NCBI GenBank assembly: GCA_023443925.1
Contig: JAEZSL010000344.1
Span: 1-13,367 of the forward strand
Direction: 5' to 3'
Length of the DNA stretch: 13,367 bases
From: Bacillota bacterium
GTDB lineage: Bacteria > Bacillota_A > Clostridia > Lachnospirales > Lachnospiraceae
Shown: positions 6,898-13,367 of the stretch, in pieces
Numbering within the stretch: position 1 is the stretch's first letter
Layout of the letters: each line of letters opens with the position of its first letter
Notes under the pieces: generated by a model
Told to the model about the DNA's origin: nothing
Databases searched by the model: none
The model's input: only the letters and a program-made list of their open reading frames with translations
Position numbers and translations under genes: made by a program

Positions 6898-6905
6898 AAA
6901 TTATG
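6831..6905 (+). repeat. Six-unit 12/13-bp tandem repeat
   Basis: The consensus is T(T/G)(C/T)AARA(A)TTATG. Units lie at 6831-6843, 6844-6855, 6856-6868, 6869-6880, 6881-6892 and 6893-6905, with lengths 13, 12, 13, 12, 12 and 13. A longer period is also visible: 6844-6868 and 6881-6905 match at 23 of 25 positions, 37 bp apart. The mixed lengths shift the reading frame, so the repeats encode similar peptides in two different frames. Confidence 0.75.
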
Positions 6906-7015
6906 TGCTGCTAAGGAGAAACCATAGCTGCCGCAGTTTTTCCTTTCAAAAAGTTAAGCGTTCTATATGGATTGAAAAGAGGCAGATTGGATACAAAGAT
7001 TACAAGGAGGGAAAC

Positions 7016-7753
7016 ATGGTTATTATCTTTTTTATTATCTCAATTATCTTCGCATCTATCTTGCTCTATCTGAAAATAAACCTGATTGTTACCATATTAA
7101 TTACGTTATTTATCTTATTATCATGTGAAATTGCATTTCTGATTATGAAAAGCAATAAGATACGGGATGTGCTGGAACTGGATTGTGACCCTGAAAAATA
7201 TCTGGAGCTGATGGACAAGCAGGAAAAAAAGAATAAAAAAAATGAGCGGGGCTTAATTTATCTGGATATTAACAGATCCGCAGCATACCTATCTTTAGGT
7301 AATGTCAGAAAAGCCAAGGAGTATCTGGATGGTATAAACACCTCTTTTCTATCGGAAATAAACGGGTCCAGTTATGTTTATACGCTTAATCGGATTGTAT
7401 GTCTTTATGAACTGGAAGAAACTGAAGAAGCAGAGAAGCTGTATAGTACCGAACTGGTCCGTTTGAGCCCGTTAGATAAAAGAATGAAAAAATCAGCGGA
7501 GATATTAATCGGTGAGAGGTACTTTTACTTACATCAATATAAGGAAAGCTACCAATACCTTAAGAAACTGCTAAATGTTGATCTGGAAAAAAGAAGTTAT
7601 TTATCCGTATTATTCCGGCTGGCTCAAATGGATGTTATGAACGGTGAAAGAGAACTGGCAATTGAGAGATATAAAAAGATAGCCAAATATGGAAATAAGC
7701 TGTGGATCGCAAAGGCTGCCAGAGACGCCCTGGAAGAAATGTCAGCAGATTGA
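7016..7753 (+). CDS. Membrane-anchored TPR-repeat protein of unknown function
   Basis: This 245-aa protein has two closely spaced N-terminal membrane helices (about residues 2-20 and 22-44), a charged lysine-rich linker, and a cytoplasmic C-terminal region of helix pairs in TPR style: AAYLSLGNVRKAKEYL, VCLYELEETEEAEKLY, GERYFYLHQYKESYQYLKKL and AQMDVMNGERELAIERYKKI. TPR domains bind partner proteins, so a scaffold at the membrane is likely, but the partner is unknown. ATG 7016 is chosen because AAGGAGG (7004-7010) sits 5 nt upstream and the hydrophobic helix then begins at residue 2. The longer in-frame start at 6866 lies inside the tandem repeat, has no RBS and would add 50 residues of unconvincing sequence. 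The gene is followed by a terminator and looks monocistronic. Confidence 0.7.
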   Translation: MVIIFFIISIIFASILLYLKINLIVTILITLFILLSCEIAFLIMKSNKIRDVLELDCDPEKYLELMDKQEKKNKKNERGLIYLDINRSAAYLSLGNVRKAKEYLDGINTSFLSEINGSSYVYTLNRIVCLYELEETEEAEKLYSTELVRLSPLDKRMKKSAEILIGERYFYLHQYKESYQYLKKLLNVDLEKRSYLSVLFRLAQMDVMNGERELAIERYKKIAKYGNKLWIAKAARDALEEMSAD

Positions 7754-7798
7754 AAAAGCATATGGTGAAGAATAGGGCATTACAGGAGGGTTCTCTCG

Positions 7799-7821
7799 TG
7801 CCGGCTTTTGGCTGGCATTTT
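7799..7821 (+). terminator. Intrinsic terminator of the TPR gene
   Basis: TGCCGGC (7799-7805) pairs with GCTGGCA (7811-7817) with one G-T wobble around a 5-nt loop. TTTTATT follows directly. It lies 46 bp after the stop codon. Confidence 0.75.
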
Positions 7822-7903
7822 ATTACATAGGAGTTTGCGTTCTATGGAATAAAAGCCCGCCGGTAAGATTATATAACACGTGTAATAAAGACTGCCACTA
7901 TCG

Positions 7904-7916
7904 TGACAGCGTGTCA
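7904..7916. repeat. TGACA-GCG-TGTCA inverted repeat near the response regulator end
   Basis: This perfect 5-bp inverted repeat with a 3-nt spacer lies 13 bp beyond the stop of the minus-strand regulator gene. It is not followed by a U-tract on either strand, so a terminator role is weak. Its length allows chance. Confidence 0.3.
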
Positions 7917-7929
7917 GCACCAAATTATA

Positions 7930-9564
7930 TTAACCGGATTCTTTTTTTAGGTTCATCCTGCGGTAATCCAGCGGAGTACAACCGGTTTCTTTTTTAAAGA
8001 GTTTGGTAAAATAGGAGTAATTTCCGTATCCTGCTTTATCTGAAATCAAATTAACGGATAAATCCGTATTGACAAGCAGATCCTTTGCCATTGCAATGCG
8101 TTTTTTGATAATGTAGTTTACCAGGGAAAGACCCACCTCTTTCTTAAATAAGCGGGCGGTATAATCCGGATCCAGATATACAATTTCAGCCAGACTGTTT
8201 CGGTTAATATCCTCGGTAAAATGAATATTAATATAATCACAGATGATGGAAGCAACAGACTTTTGGGAAGCAGAAAAAGCGGCATAGTCCAGAGAGGTAT
8301 TTACCAGATAGGATATGTACATAATCATGTTTTCCACGGACTTAAGTGACAGTTCCAGTAATATATCATTGGTTTTACCCTGTATTAATTTGTGGGCTAA
8401 AATACCCTTCTCTTTTAAGAAGGAGTATATAAGCTGGATAATGTCAATCTGGAAACTGGCTAAAATGGTGTAATCCAGTTTATTGGCTTTGGACAGGCCA
8501 ATAAGGTAATCTTCACAGTAGCCGGTGAAGAGAGAGCGCTTCTCCAGTTTTAAGTATTCATCTAAAAGCTTTAAGCTGGGAACCTGGTATTCCGCAGCAG
8601 CAGGTACGTAGGAGCTTAATAAAAAGACTTTATCCCTGCAATCTATGGTATTTTCATTCATGGACTGTAAAAGCTTTAAGTTCCGGTGAAAAGTGTCGAA
8701 AGTGGCAGGCAGTCCGATATAGCAGCTTAAGGACGCATTATATCTTTTATTTGTCAGATAAATCAGTTTCTCGCAGTAATCAGGCAGCCTAAATAGCAAT
8801 TCTTCCTGAACGGAATTGCTGCAGTTAATAATTGCGATAAAGGTGCCGTTTACCGGGTTTAGTTCTAACAGTATATCATATGGGGATAAGACTTTGGCAA
8901 ATACTTCGTGGAAAGAGCCGTCAAATCCTGAACTTAATTTTTTCTCGTCCCGGTAACAGCAGTTTATTTCATTGCTATCGGTTAAAATTAGGGAGAACAG
9001 ATCAAACAAAACGGTAATAAATTTATCGGTCTTATTAAGCGTGAGATGGTTTTTATCCAACTGGTATTTCAGTTCTTCTTCCGTATAAGCTCCTTCCCGT
9101 TTTAAATAGGCGCTCCAGAAATGTTCGGAAATATTGGTTTTAATATCCTCCCACATAGTGGAAATGGATACGGCTTTTTGTGTCTGCCGTACGGATTCCA
9201 CTTTTTTAACCGCTTTTTTTACTATAAGGGCCAGTTTATCAAATTCAATGGGTTTTAAGTAATATTCCAGACTTTGAAGTTCAACGGCCTTTTGTGCAAA
9301 GCCAAAATCCGCATAGTTTGTCAGAAAAATAGTCTGTATATCATAATTTTCCTCCCGGATCCAGGTAAGCAGGTCAATGCCGCTGCCCTGGGGCATATCG
9401 ATATCGGTAATTAATATCTGCACAGTCTTTTCCCTTATTACGTCTTTTGCCTGGCTGATATTAGAAGCCGTATATATTTCTTTCAGACCTAAGGCATCCC
9501 AGTCCATATTCTGATTTAATGCTGCCAGCACAAAGCGGTCGTCATCAACAAGCAGGATATTCAT
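7930..9564 (-). CDS. YesN-type AraC-family response regulator
   Basis: This is a 544-aa two-component regulator. Residues 1-120 are a receiver domain with acidic residues D7-D9, phosphoacceptor D54 in LITDIDMP, switch threonine T82 in FLTNYADF and K104 in YYLKPI. A poorly conserved linker (about 125-435) is typical of the YesN class. Residues about 439-544 form a double helix-turn-helix AraC domain: SIICDYINIHFTEDINRNSL, ARLFKKEVGLS, then GYGNYSYFTKLFKKETGCTP and YRR. It should be phosphorylated by the kinase encoded just upstream and should activate nearby carbohydrate-uptake genes, most likely the divergent permease operon. It starts 34 bp after the kinase stop. No good Shine-Dalgarno sequence is visible before the ATG, and an inverted repeat lies at that junction, which suggests translational coupling or control. 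Confidence 0.93.
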   Translation of the reverse strand: MNILLVDDDRFVLAALNQNMDWDALGLKEIYTASNISQAKDVIREKTVQILITDIDMPQGSGIDLLTWIREENYDIQTIFLTNYADFGFAQKAVELQSLEYYLKPIEFDKLALIVKKAVKKVESVRQTQKAVSISTMWEDIKTNISEHFWSAYLKREGAYTEEELKYQLDKNHLTLNKTDKFITVLFDLFSLILTDSNEINCCYRDEKKLSSGFDGSFHEVFAKVLSPYDILLELNPVNGTFIAIINCSNSVQEELLFRLPDYCEKLIYLTNKRYNASLSCYIGLPATFDTFHRNLKLLQSMNENTIDCRDKVFLLSSYVPAAAEYQVPSLKLLDEYLKLEKRSLFTGYCEDYLIGLSKANKLDYTILASFQIDIIQLIYSFLKEKGILAHKLIQGKTNDILLELSLKSVENMIMYISYLVNTSLDYAAFSASQKSVASIICDYINIHFTEDINRNSLAEIVYLDPDYTARLFKKEVGLSLVNYIIKKRIAMAKDLLVNTDLSVNLISDKAGYGNYSYFTKLFKKETGCTPLDYRRMNLKKESG

Positions 9565-9574
9565 AAACTTGTCT

Positions 9575-9605
9575 TATATAAGAATTTGATAGAAGTTCTT
9601 ATATA
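9575..9605 (-). promoter_or_regulatory. Intercistronic hairpin between kinase and response regulator
   Basis: TATATAAGAA (9575-9584) and TTCTTATATA (9596-9605) are perfect 10-bp complements. One wobble and two A-T pairs extend the stem to 13 bp around a 5-nt loop. In the minus-strand mRNA it contains the kinase stop codon and ends 10 nt before the regulator ATG. No U-tract follows, so transcription would probably continue. Confidence 0.6.
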
Positions 9606-11314
9606 TTTTCCTTTCTGTTTTCTGGATTTACGGGTACTAATAATTCTATGCATGCTCCTATATCAATATTATTGGAAAAGTTCAATTCAAAATCATCCCC
9701 GTACAAAAAAGTCAGTCTTTCTACGGTATTTCGGATACCGATTCTTGTACCATCGCCACTGGCCACGGACTGGCGGCTGTTCAAGGCAGCCAGCATATCC
9801 GTCGTAAAACCGGTACCGGTATCCTTAAGTATAATATGCAGGTAATCTTTATCACATTTTCTGATTTTTTCCACAGAAAGACTGATTTTTAAGGTAATCG
9901 TTAAGGAGACGCAGTGTTTCATTGTATTTTCAATAAAGGTCATAAGGATAAGCGGAGGAAGAACGGCCTCCCTGGTACCGTCGCCGGTCCTGCATTCATA
10001 GGAAAAGGCGGAGCCATACCGCAGAGCCTGTATATTTAAGTAGTCATTTACATGGTTAAGCTCATATTCCAGACTTATAAAGTCTTTGTTGGTCTGGAAC
10101 AGGTAACGCAGGTAGTTTGAGGTAAAAAGAGCCATAGTTTCGATTTCTTTATAATTCTTCGTCTGGGCCATGCTGTATATGGTGGTCAGGCAGTTTAAAT
10201 AAAAATGGGGTTTTATCTGCTGCTGTAAAAATCCGATTTGGATCCGTTTCTTTTCCAGTTCCTGCTCGTAGAGAGTGATTTTTAGCTTGGTGATTTCCCG
10301 CATAAGATTTTTAAACTGCTTGCTGGCCTGTTCCAGTTCAATAATGTTGCCGTCCTGCAAATCTAAAAGGGTGGTACCCTCATTAATTCTGGAAAGATTG
10401 AGGGAGAAATTCTGGATGGGTTTTATGACTTTCTGCTGCATATAGAACAAAAAGACAAACAGGCTAAGGGCAACAATAAAGGCCATGATGATAACAAAAA
10501 CCTGGATGAATAAAATCCGTTCATAAAACCAGTTGTCGATATAAATATTAAGAGTAAAGGGAAGATTGGAGCCTTCATTGTTAAATACAAGACGGCTTAA
10601 AAAAAGGGGATTTCCGGTTGTTTTCTCCTTTGATTCATTATTCACACGGGTACCTGTCAGGGCGGTACCGTTGGAGTCCTTCATCAGCATATAACCGTTG
10701 GTGCCCAGGTTTACGTCATCTAGAGGCTTTAAAATATCTTTTGTGGAAATAAGGGCAATAAAGGTTCGGTTATTATAGGTAATAATATAATAAAAATAAT
10801 AGTTTTCCTTTATCTTAAGGATCTTCCAGTCATTGCTGTTTTTTAAGGTTTCCTTATTCTCTATTTTTTTAAGAAAGTCCTTTTTGCAGAGCAGGTAGTC
10901 GGAATAGGAGAGATTAAGGGCAGAGCAGCTTAAGAACTGATTCTGCTCTTCCAGATACAAAAAATACTGAAATTCCCTGCCCGTGGCATACTGGTTATCC
11001 CCGACTCTGGTGCGAAAAGTTTTAATGGCATTAATACGGTCACCGAAATCCGTACTATTTTCCAAAGTTTCCACTAAAGGTTCATGTATGGCAGTCCAGC
11101 GGACAAAGTGCTCCACGGCTACGGTTTTGCGGATGGTTTCATTCTGATATAAAGTTATGGTATTGGATATGTAAGACACGTTTTGTTCCCTTGTAGTAAT
11201 AATAGAAAAAAAACTGACAACTAAGTTGATCGTGATGATAGGAATGGACAAACTGATCAGCACCTTAATATAATGTTCCAGTGAATAACTGGATCGGAAT
11301 CGTTTCTTTCTCAT
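9599..11314 (-). CDS. YesM-type sensor histidine kinase
   Basis: This is a 571-aa membrane kinase. A short basic N-terminus precedes TM1 (about residues 17-40). An extracellular sensor region (about 41-266) is followed by TM2 (267-291), then a HAMP-like linker beginning MQQKVIKPIQ (about 292-350). The HisKA_7TM/His_kinase region has phosphoacceptor H370 in QQQIKPHFYLNCL, and the HATPase has the N box IENTMKH with N463, G1 box DTGTGF (498-503) and G2 segment GTRIGIRN (522-529). These are hallmarks of the YesM/LytS-like family, which pairs with YesN regulators. The start is supported by GGGGGAG about 7 nt upstream of the ATG. It is divergent from the permease operon, fitting a role in sensing an extracellular sugar polymer or its binding protein. 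The ligand cannot be told from sequence. Confidence 0.93.
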   Translation of the reverse strand: MRKKRFRSSYSLEHYIKVLISLSIPIITINLVVSFFSIITTREQNVSYISNTITLYQNETIRKTVAVEHFVRWTAIHEPLVETLENSTDFGDRINAIKTFRTRVGDNQYATGREFQYFLYLEEQNQFLSCSALNLSYSDYLLCKKDFLKKIENKETLKNSNDWKILKIKENYYFYYIITYNNRTFIALISTKDILKPLDDVNLGTNGYMLMKDSNGTALTGTRVNNESKEKTTGNPLFLSRLVFNNEGSNLPFTLNIYIDNWFYERILFIQVFVIIMAFIVALSLFVFLFYMQQKVIKPIQNFSLNLSRINEGTTLLDLQDGNIIELEQASKQFKNLMREITKLKITLYEQELEKKRIQIGFLQQQIKPHFYLNCLTTIYSMAQTKNYKEIETMALFTSNYLRYLFQTNKDFISLEYELNHVNDYLNIQALRYGSAFSYECRTGDGTREAVLPPLILMTFIENTMKHCVSLTITLKISLSVEKIRKCDKDYLHIILKDTGTGFTTDMLAALNSRQSVASGDGTRIGIRNTVERLTFLYGDDFELNFSNNIDIGACIELLVPVNPENRKENI

Positions 11315-11383
11315 AATAATGCTCCCCCATAAGCTTTCCGTATGTACTTTACTGGCTGGCTAATCCTTCCGGCGCTTATCATT

Positions 11384-11412
11384 ATTATACAAGAACGGAC
11401 AGGGTTATTCTA
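11384..11412 (-). promoter_or_regulatory. Candidate promoter for the kinase-regulator operon
   Basis: On the minus strand a perfect TATAAT (11389-11384) lies about 70 bp upstream of the kinase start. The element 17 bp further up is TAGAAT (11412-11407), a weak -35, as might be expected for a regulated promoter. Confidence 0.45.
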
Positions 11413-11483
11413 GCAAATTTGTAAGAAAGACCAAATAGTGCTAGGGTAATGTCGGAATAGTTCTATAGCCTTCTGTAAAGTTA

Positions 11484-11492
11484 TGGTAATAT
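11484..11492 (+). promoter_or_regulatory. Candidate extended -10 promoter for the permease operon
   Basis: TG-G-TAATAT (11484-11492) matches an extended -10 element. No convincing -35 lies upstream, consistent with an activator-dependent promoter. It would give a short leader starting just before the AGGAGG at 11504. The approximately 95 bp to the divergent kinase promoter could hold the AraC-type regulator's binding sites. Confidence 0.4.
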
Positions 11493-11516
11493 TCAAACTA
11501 AAGAGGAGGGTGCTAG

Positions 11517-11542
11517 GTTGAAAAACAGAAACTTTTTTCAAC
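11517..11542 (+). promoter_or_regulatory. Stem-loop over the leader ORF start
   Basis: GTTGAAAAA (11517-11525) pairs perfectly with TTTTTCAAC (11534-11542) around an 8-nt loop. The TTG start of the leader ORF is inside the left arm. Confidence 0.5.
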
Positions 11543-11586
11543 ATCCTGATTTACAAGTGCGCCTAAGCGCACAGATGGGAGTTTAA
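11518..11586 (+). CDS. 22-codon TTG-start leader ORF before the LplB-like gene
   Basis: A consensus AGGAGG (11504-11509) lies 8 nt before TTG 11518. The frame encodes MKNRNFFQHPDLQVRLSAQM and two more residues, ending at TAA 11584-11586, one nucleotide before the permease ATG at 11588. Its final codons contain the permease RBS (GGGAG, 11577-11581). Two perfect stem-loops fall within or across it (11517-11542 and 11557-11572). It resembles a regulatory leader peptide coupled to the permease. No family is recognised and no run of one amino acid suggests amino-acid attenuation. Confidence 0.45.
   Translation: MKNRNFFQHPDLQVRLSAQMGV
11557..11572 (+). promoter_or_regulatory. GC-rich stem-loop just before the permease RBS
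   Basis: GTGCGC-CTAA-GCGCAC is a perfect 6-bp stem with a 4-nt loop, ending 4 nt before the GGGAG of the LplB-like gene. Ribosomes translating the leader ORF would open it. No U-tract follows. Confidence 0.5.
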
Positions 11587-11587
11587 C

Positions 11588-12526
11588 ATGAAAAAAATAT
11601 CAAAGAGCACAAAGGGCAGAAAAGCTTCCTTGAGGAGAGAAATTACAAAGAGTATTCCCTTATATGTTCTTTTACTTCCTTCGGCGGTACTGTTATTTTG
11701 CTTTGCGTATCTGCCGATGTACGGGCTGGTGATTGCCTTTAAGGATTATTCGCCCGGGCTTGGGATTATGGGGAGTCCCTGGGTGGGTTTTAAGCATTTT
11801 ATTAAATTCTTTAATTCCTATCAGTTTGAACTGACGTTAAAAAACACTTTATCTATCAGTATTTATGGAATTATAGTCGGTTTTCCGCTGCCGATTGCCC
11901 TGGCTTTAATGTGCAATCAGATCAGAAACCAGAAATTTAAGAAAGTCTTTCAGGTTACCACATACCTGCCCCACTTTATTTCCACCATGGTCATGTGCGG
12001 TCTGATTCTTATCTTTTTATCGCCCAGCAGTGGAATGATAGCAAACATTTTCAGGCTGTTCGGAATACAGATACCAAATTTTATGGCAAGCATACCGGCT
12101 TTTAAACATGTCTATGTATGGAGCGAGATCTGGCAGCATTTAGGCTGGGACAGCATTATCTACCTGGCGGCCTTAGCAGCCATAGATCCCACCTATTACG
12201 AAGCAGCCACCATAGATGGTGCTTCCACCATGCAGAAAATCCGTTATATCGATCTGCCGCTGATTCTGCCGACCGCCATGATTTTGTTAATATTAAGGGC
12301 AGGCAGCATTTTAGGCGTAGGGTTTGAAAAGGTATTTCTTTTACAGAATACCCAGAATGCCATGGGCAGCGAGATTATTTCCACCTATGTATATAAAGTG
12401 GGCATGCAGAGTTTTCAATATAGTCTGTCAACGGCTATCGGCCTGTTTAATACGGTGGTGAATCTGGCGGTACTTTTAGCCGTGAACTGGTTATCAAAGA
12501 AAACCACCAATACCGGTTTGATATAA
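11588..12526 (+). CDS. LplB-type carbohydrate ABC transporter permease
   Basis: This 312-aa integral membrane protein has about six membrane segments, starting with residues 24-50 (LYVLLLPSAVLLFCFAYLPM) after a basic cytoplasmic tail. YGLVIAFKDYSPGLGI and WVGFKHFIKFF are typical of the LplB branch of CUT1 sugar permeases. The cytoplasmic EAA loop that docks the ATPase is at residues 205-228: EAATIDGASTMQKIRYIDLP. It would pair with the downstream YtcP-like permease. Systems of this branch usually carry oligosaccharides delivered by a binding lipoprotein and use a shared MsmK/UgpC-like ATPase encoded elsewhere. RBS GGGAG (11577-11581) gives ATG 11588. The substrate is unknown. Confidence 0.93.
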   Translation: MKKISKSTKGRKASLRREITKSIPLYVLLLPSAVLLFCFAYLPMYGLVIAFKDYSPGLGIMGSPWVGFKHFIKFFNSYQFELTLKNTLSISIYGIIVGFPLPIALALMCNQIRNQKFKKVFQVTTYLPHFISTMVMCGLILIFLSPSSGMIANIFRLFGIQIPNFMASIPAFKHVYVWSEIWQHLGWDSIIYLAALAAIDPTYYEAATIDGASTMQKIRYIDLPLILPTAMILLILRAGSILGVGFEKVFLLQNTQNAMGSEIISTYVYKVGMQSFQYSLSTAIGLFNTVVNLAVLLAVNWLSKKTTNTGLI

Positions 12527-12537
12527 GGAGGTCTTAA

Positions 12538-13367
12538 GTGAGCATGAAAAAAGTAACTTCCATGAAAAAAGTAACTTCCATAAAAAAAGTAACGACCATG
12601 AAAAAAGTAACGTCCATGAAAAAAGTAAAACCCATGAAAATGAAAAAAAGTCCCCAGGACAGATTCGTTGATTTTTGCATCCATGTGATTGCGGTCCTTT
12701 TGATTTTAGCTGTTATTTACCCGCTATGGTTTATTATCATTGCCTCTTTTAGCAATCCCGCCGATGTAGCCAACGGGAAGGTATGGTTATGGCCAAAAAA
12801 GTGGGTGCTGGACGGGTATCTGCAGTTGTTCCGTCAATCCGCTATCTGGCGCAGTTATGCCAATACCATCATTTATACTGCTACGGGTACCCTGTTTGCC
12901 TTGTTTGTTAATATAACTGCCGGCTATGCCATGTCAAGAAAGGACATGGCGGGAAGGAAATGGATCAATATATTTTATATCATACCTATGTTTATCAGCG
13001 GTGGGCTGATCCCTATCTATCTGGTAGTAAAGGAGTTTAATTTAATTGATTCCTTCTGGGTTATGATAGTGCCTTTTTCCGTTTCCATTTACAATATTAT
13101 CGTGGCAAGGACATTTTTTAGTACCAGCCTGCCGGAAGGCCTGTGGGAATCGGCCCAGATTGACGGCTGCGGTACCATAAGATATTTCCTGCAGTTTGTA
13201 ATACCCCTATCCAAGGCAATTATTGCCGTAATTGGATTGTGGACGGCAGTAGGTATATGGAATTCGTGGTTTAACGCCCTGATTTATTTGCAGAACGAAA
13301 ACTTACAGCCATTACAGTTACTGCTTCGCAGAATCTTGATATCAAATCAGTCACTTCTTGGAGCCGC
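12538..13367 (+). CDS. YtcP-type carbohydrate ABC transporter permease with repeated N-terminus (3' end outside window)
   Basis: This is the second permease of the pair, with 276 codons visible and probably 20-40 missing at the C-terminus. After an unusual lysine-rich tail made of hexapeptide repeats (residues 3-32), the standard fold begins at about residue 40 (DRFVDFCIHVIAVLLILAVI). SFSNPADVANGKVWLWPKKW and YANTIIYTATGTLFALF are typical of the YtcP/LplC branch. The EAA loop is at residues 200-224 (EGLWESAQIDGCGTIRYFLQ). GTG 12538 is preferred because AAGGAGG (12525-12531) is 6 nt upstream; ATG 12544 is 12 nt away, and each repeat unit except the third offers another ATG. The RBS overlaps the TAA of the first permease gene, so the two are translationally close. 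Confidence 0.9.
   Translation, partial: MSMKKVTSMKKVTSIKKVTTMKKVTSMKKVKPMKMKKSPQDRFVDFCIHVIAVLLILAVIYPLWFIIIASFSNPADVANGKVWLWPKKWVLDGYLQLFRQSAIWRSYANTIIYTATGTLFALFVNITAGYAMSRKDMAGRKWINIFYIIPMFISGGLIPIYLVVKEFNLIDSFWVMIVPFSVSIYNIIVARTFFSTSLPEGLWESAQIDGCGTIRYFLQFVIPLSKAIIAVIGLWTAVGIWNSWFNALIYLQNENLQPLQLLLRRILISNQSLLGA
12544..12633 (+). repeat. Five-unit 18-bp in-frame tandem repeat in the permease start
   Basis: The unit is ATGAAAAAAGTAACTTCC, at 12544, 12562, 12580, 12598 and 12616; the first two are identical. It encodes MKKVTS, MKKVTS, IKKVTT, MKKVTS and MKKVKP. A degenerate sixth unit (MKMKKSP) follows from 12634. Copy-number change would keep the frame. Confidence 0.9.

Larger units (their letters stand above)
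6447..7015. other. Gene-poor 569-bp region with structured and repeated DNA
   Basis: The region contains the foldback at 6510-6569, a second hairpin at 6697-6735, a strong AGGAGG-type site at 6755-6759 preceding a doubtful short ORF, the 12/13-bp repeat array at 6831-6905, and a further AAGGAG at 6914-6919 not followed by a start codon. The last part is the leader of the TPR gene. No protein homology is recognised in any frame. The density of RBS-like sites without genes suggests a decayed gene or an RNA leader. Confidence 0.5.

Noticed and set aside
6831..6905. CRISPR array
   Set aside because: The units are adjacent 12/13-mers without spacers, and no cas-like gene is in the window.
6866..7015. 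Extended N-terminus of the TPR protein from ATG 6866
   Set aside because: The ATG is inside the repeat array without an RBS, while ATG 7016 has a strong AAGGAGG and begins directly with the membrane helix.
12415..12684. Minus-strand ORF with repeated HG.YFF peptides
   Set aside because: It is the antisense reading of the 18-bp repeat inside the YtcP-like permease. It has no RBS, and the plus-strand frame encodes a clear family.

Overview
The window looks like chromosomal DNA of a low-GC, Gram-positive, anaerobic Clostridia-type bacterium, most likely Lachnospiraceae-like. The signs are AT-rich intergenic DNA, strong AGGAGG-type ribosome binding sites, TTG/GTG starts, a sporulation-type YtvI/AI-2E permease, and a YesM/YesN two-component pair facing LplB/YtcP-type sugar permeases. 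This placement comes from gene families and style, not from a database match.

Layout, left to right. (1) The end of a GGDEF diguanylate cyclase (1-188). (2) A YtvI-like membrane protein (301-1422) with its own promoter. (3) A solitary HTH + Panacea (SocA/PanA-type) antitoxin-like protein (1601-2389), also with its own promoter, ending at a strong bidirectional terminator. (4) On the minus strand, typA (3486-5324) followed after 27 bp by a DUF2156/phosphatidylglycerol-lysyltransferase-like protein (2523-3458), probably one operon. (5) A two-OB-fold SSB-like protein (5814-6446). (6) A 569-bp region without a confident gene. It holds two structured elements, a questionable 44-codon ORF and a six-unit 12/13-bp tandem repeat. 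(7) A membrane-anchored TPR protein (7016-7753) with its own terminator. (8) A carbohydrate-uptake module: a minus-strand YesM-type histidine kinase (9599-11314) and YesN-type AraC response regulator (7930-9564), divergent from a plus-strand ABC operon. That operon consists of a 22-codon TTG-start leader ORF, an LplB-like permease (11588-12526) and a YtcP-like permease (12538 to beyond the window edge).

The clearest working unit is the last module. The kinase would sense an extracellular glycan or its binding protein. The AraC regulator would then activate the divergent transporter operon, whose solute-binding lipoprotein probably lies just beyond the right edge. The most unusual sequence features are the in-frame 18-bp tandem repeat that builds the N-terminus of the second permease, the leader ORF ending 1 nt before the first permease, the 12/13-bp repeat array, the inverted repeat spanning the kinase-regulator junction, and the Panacea gene that has no visible toxin partner. 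I found no CRISPR array, tRNA, rRNA, transposase or complete prophage gene.
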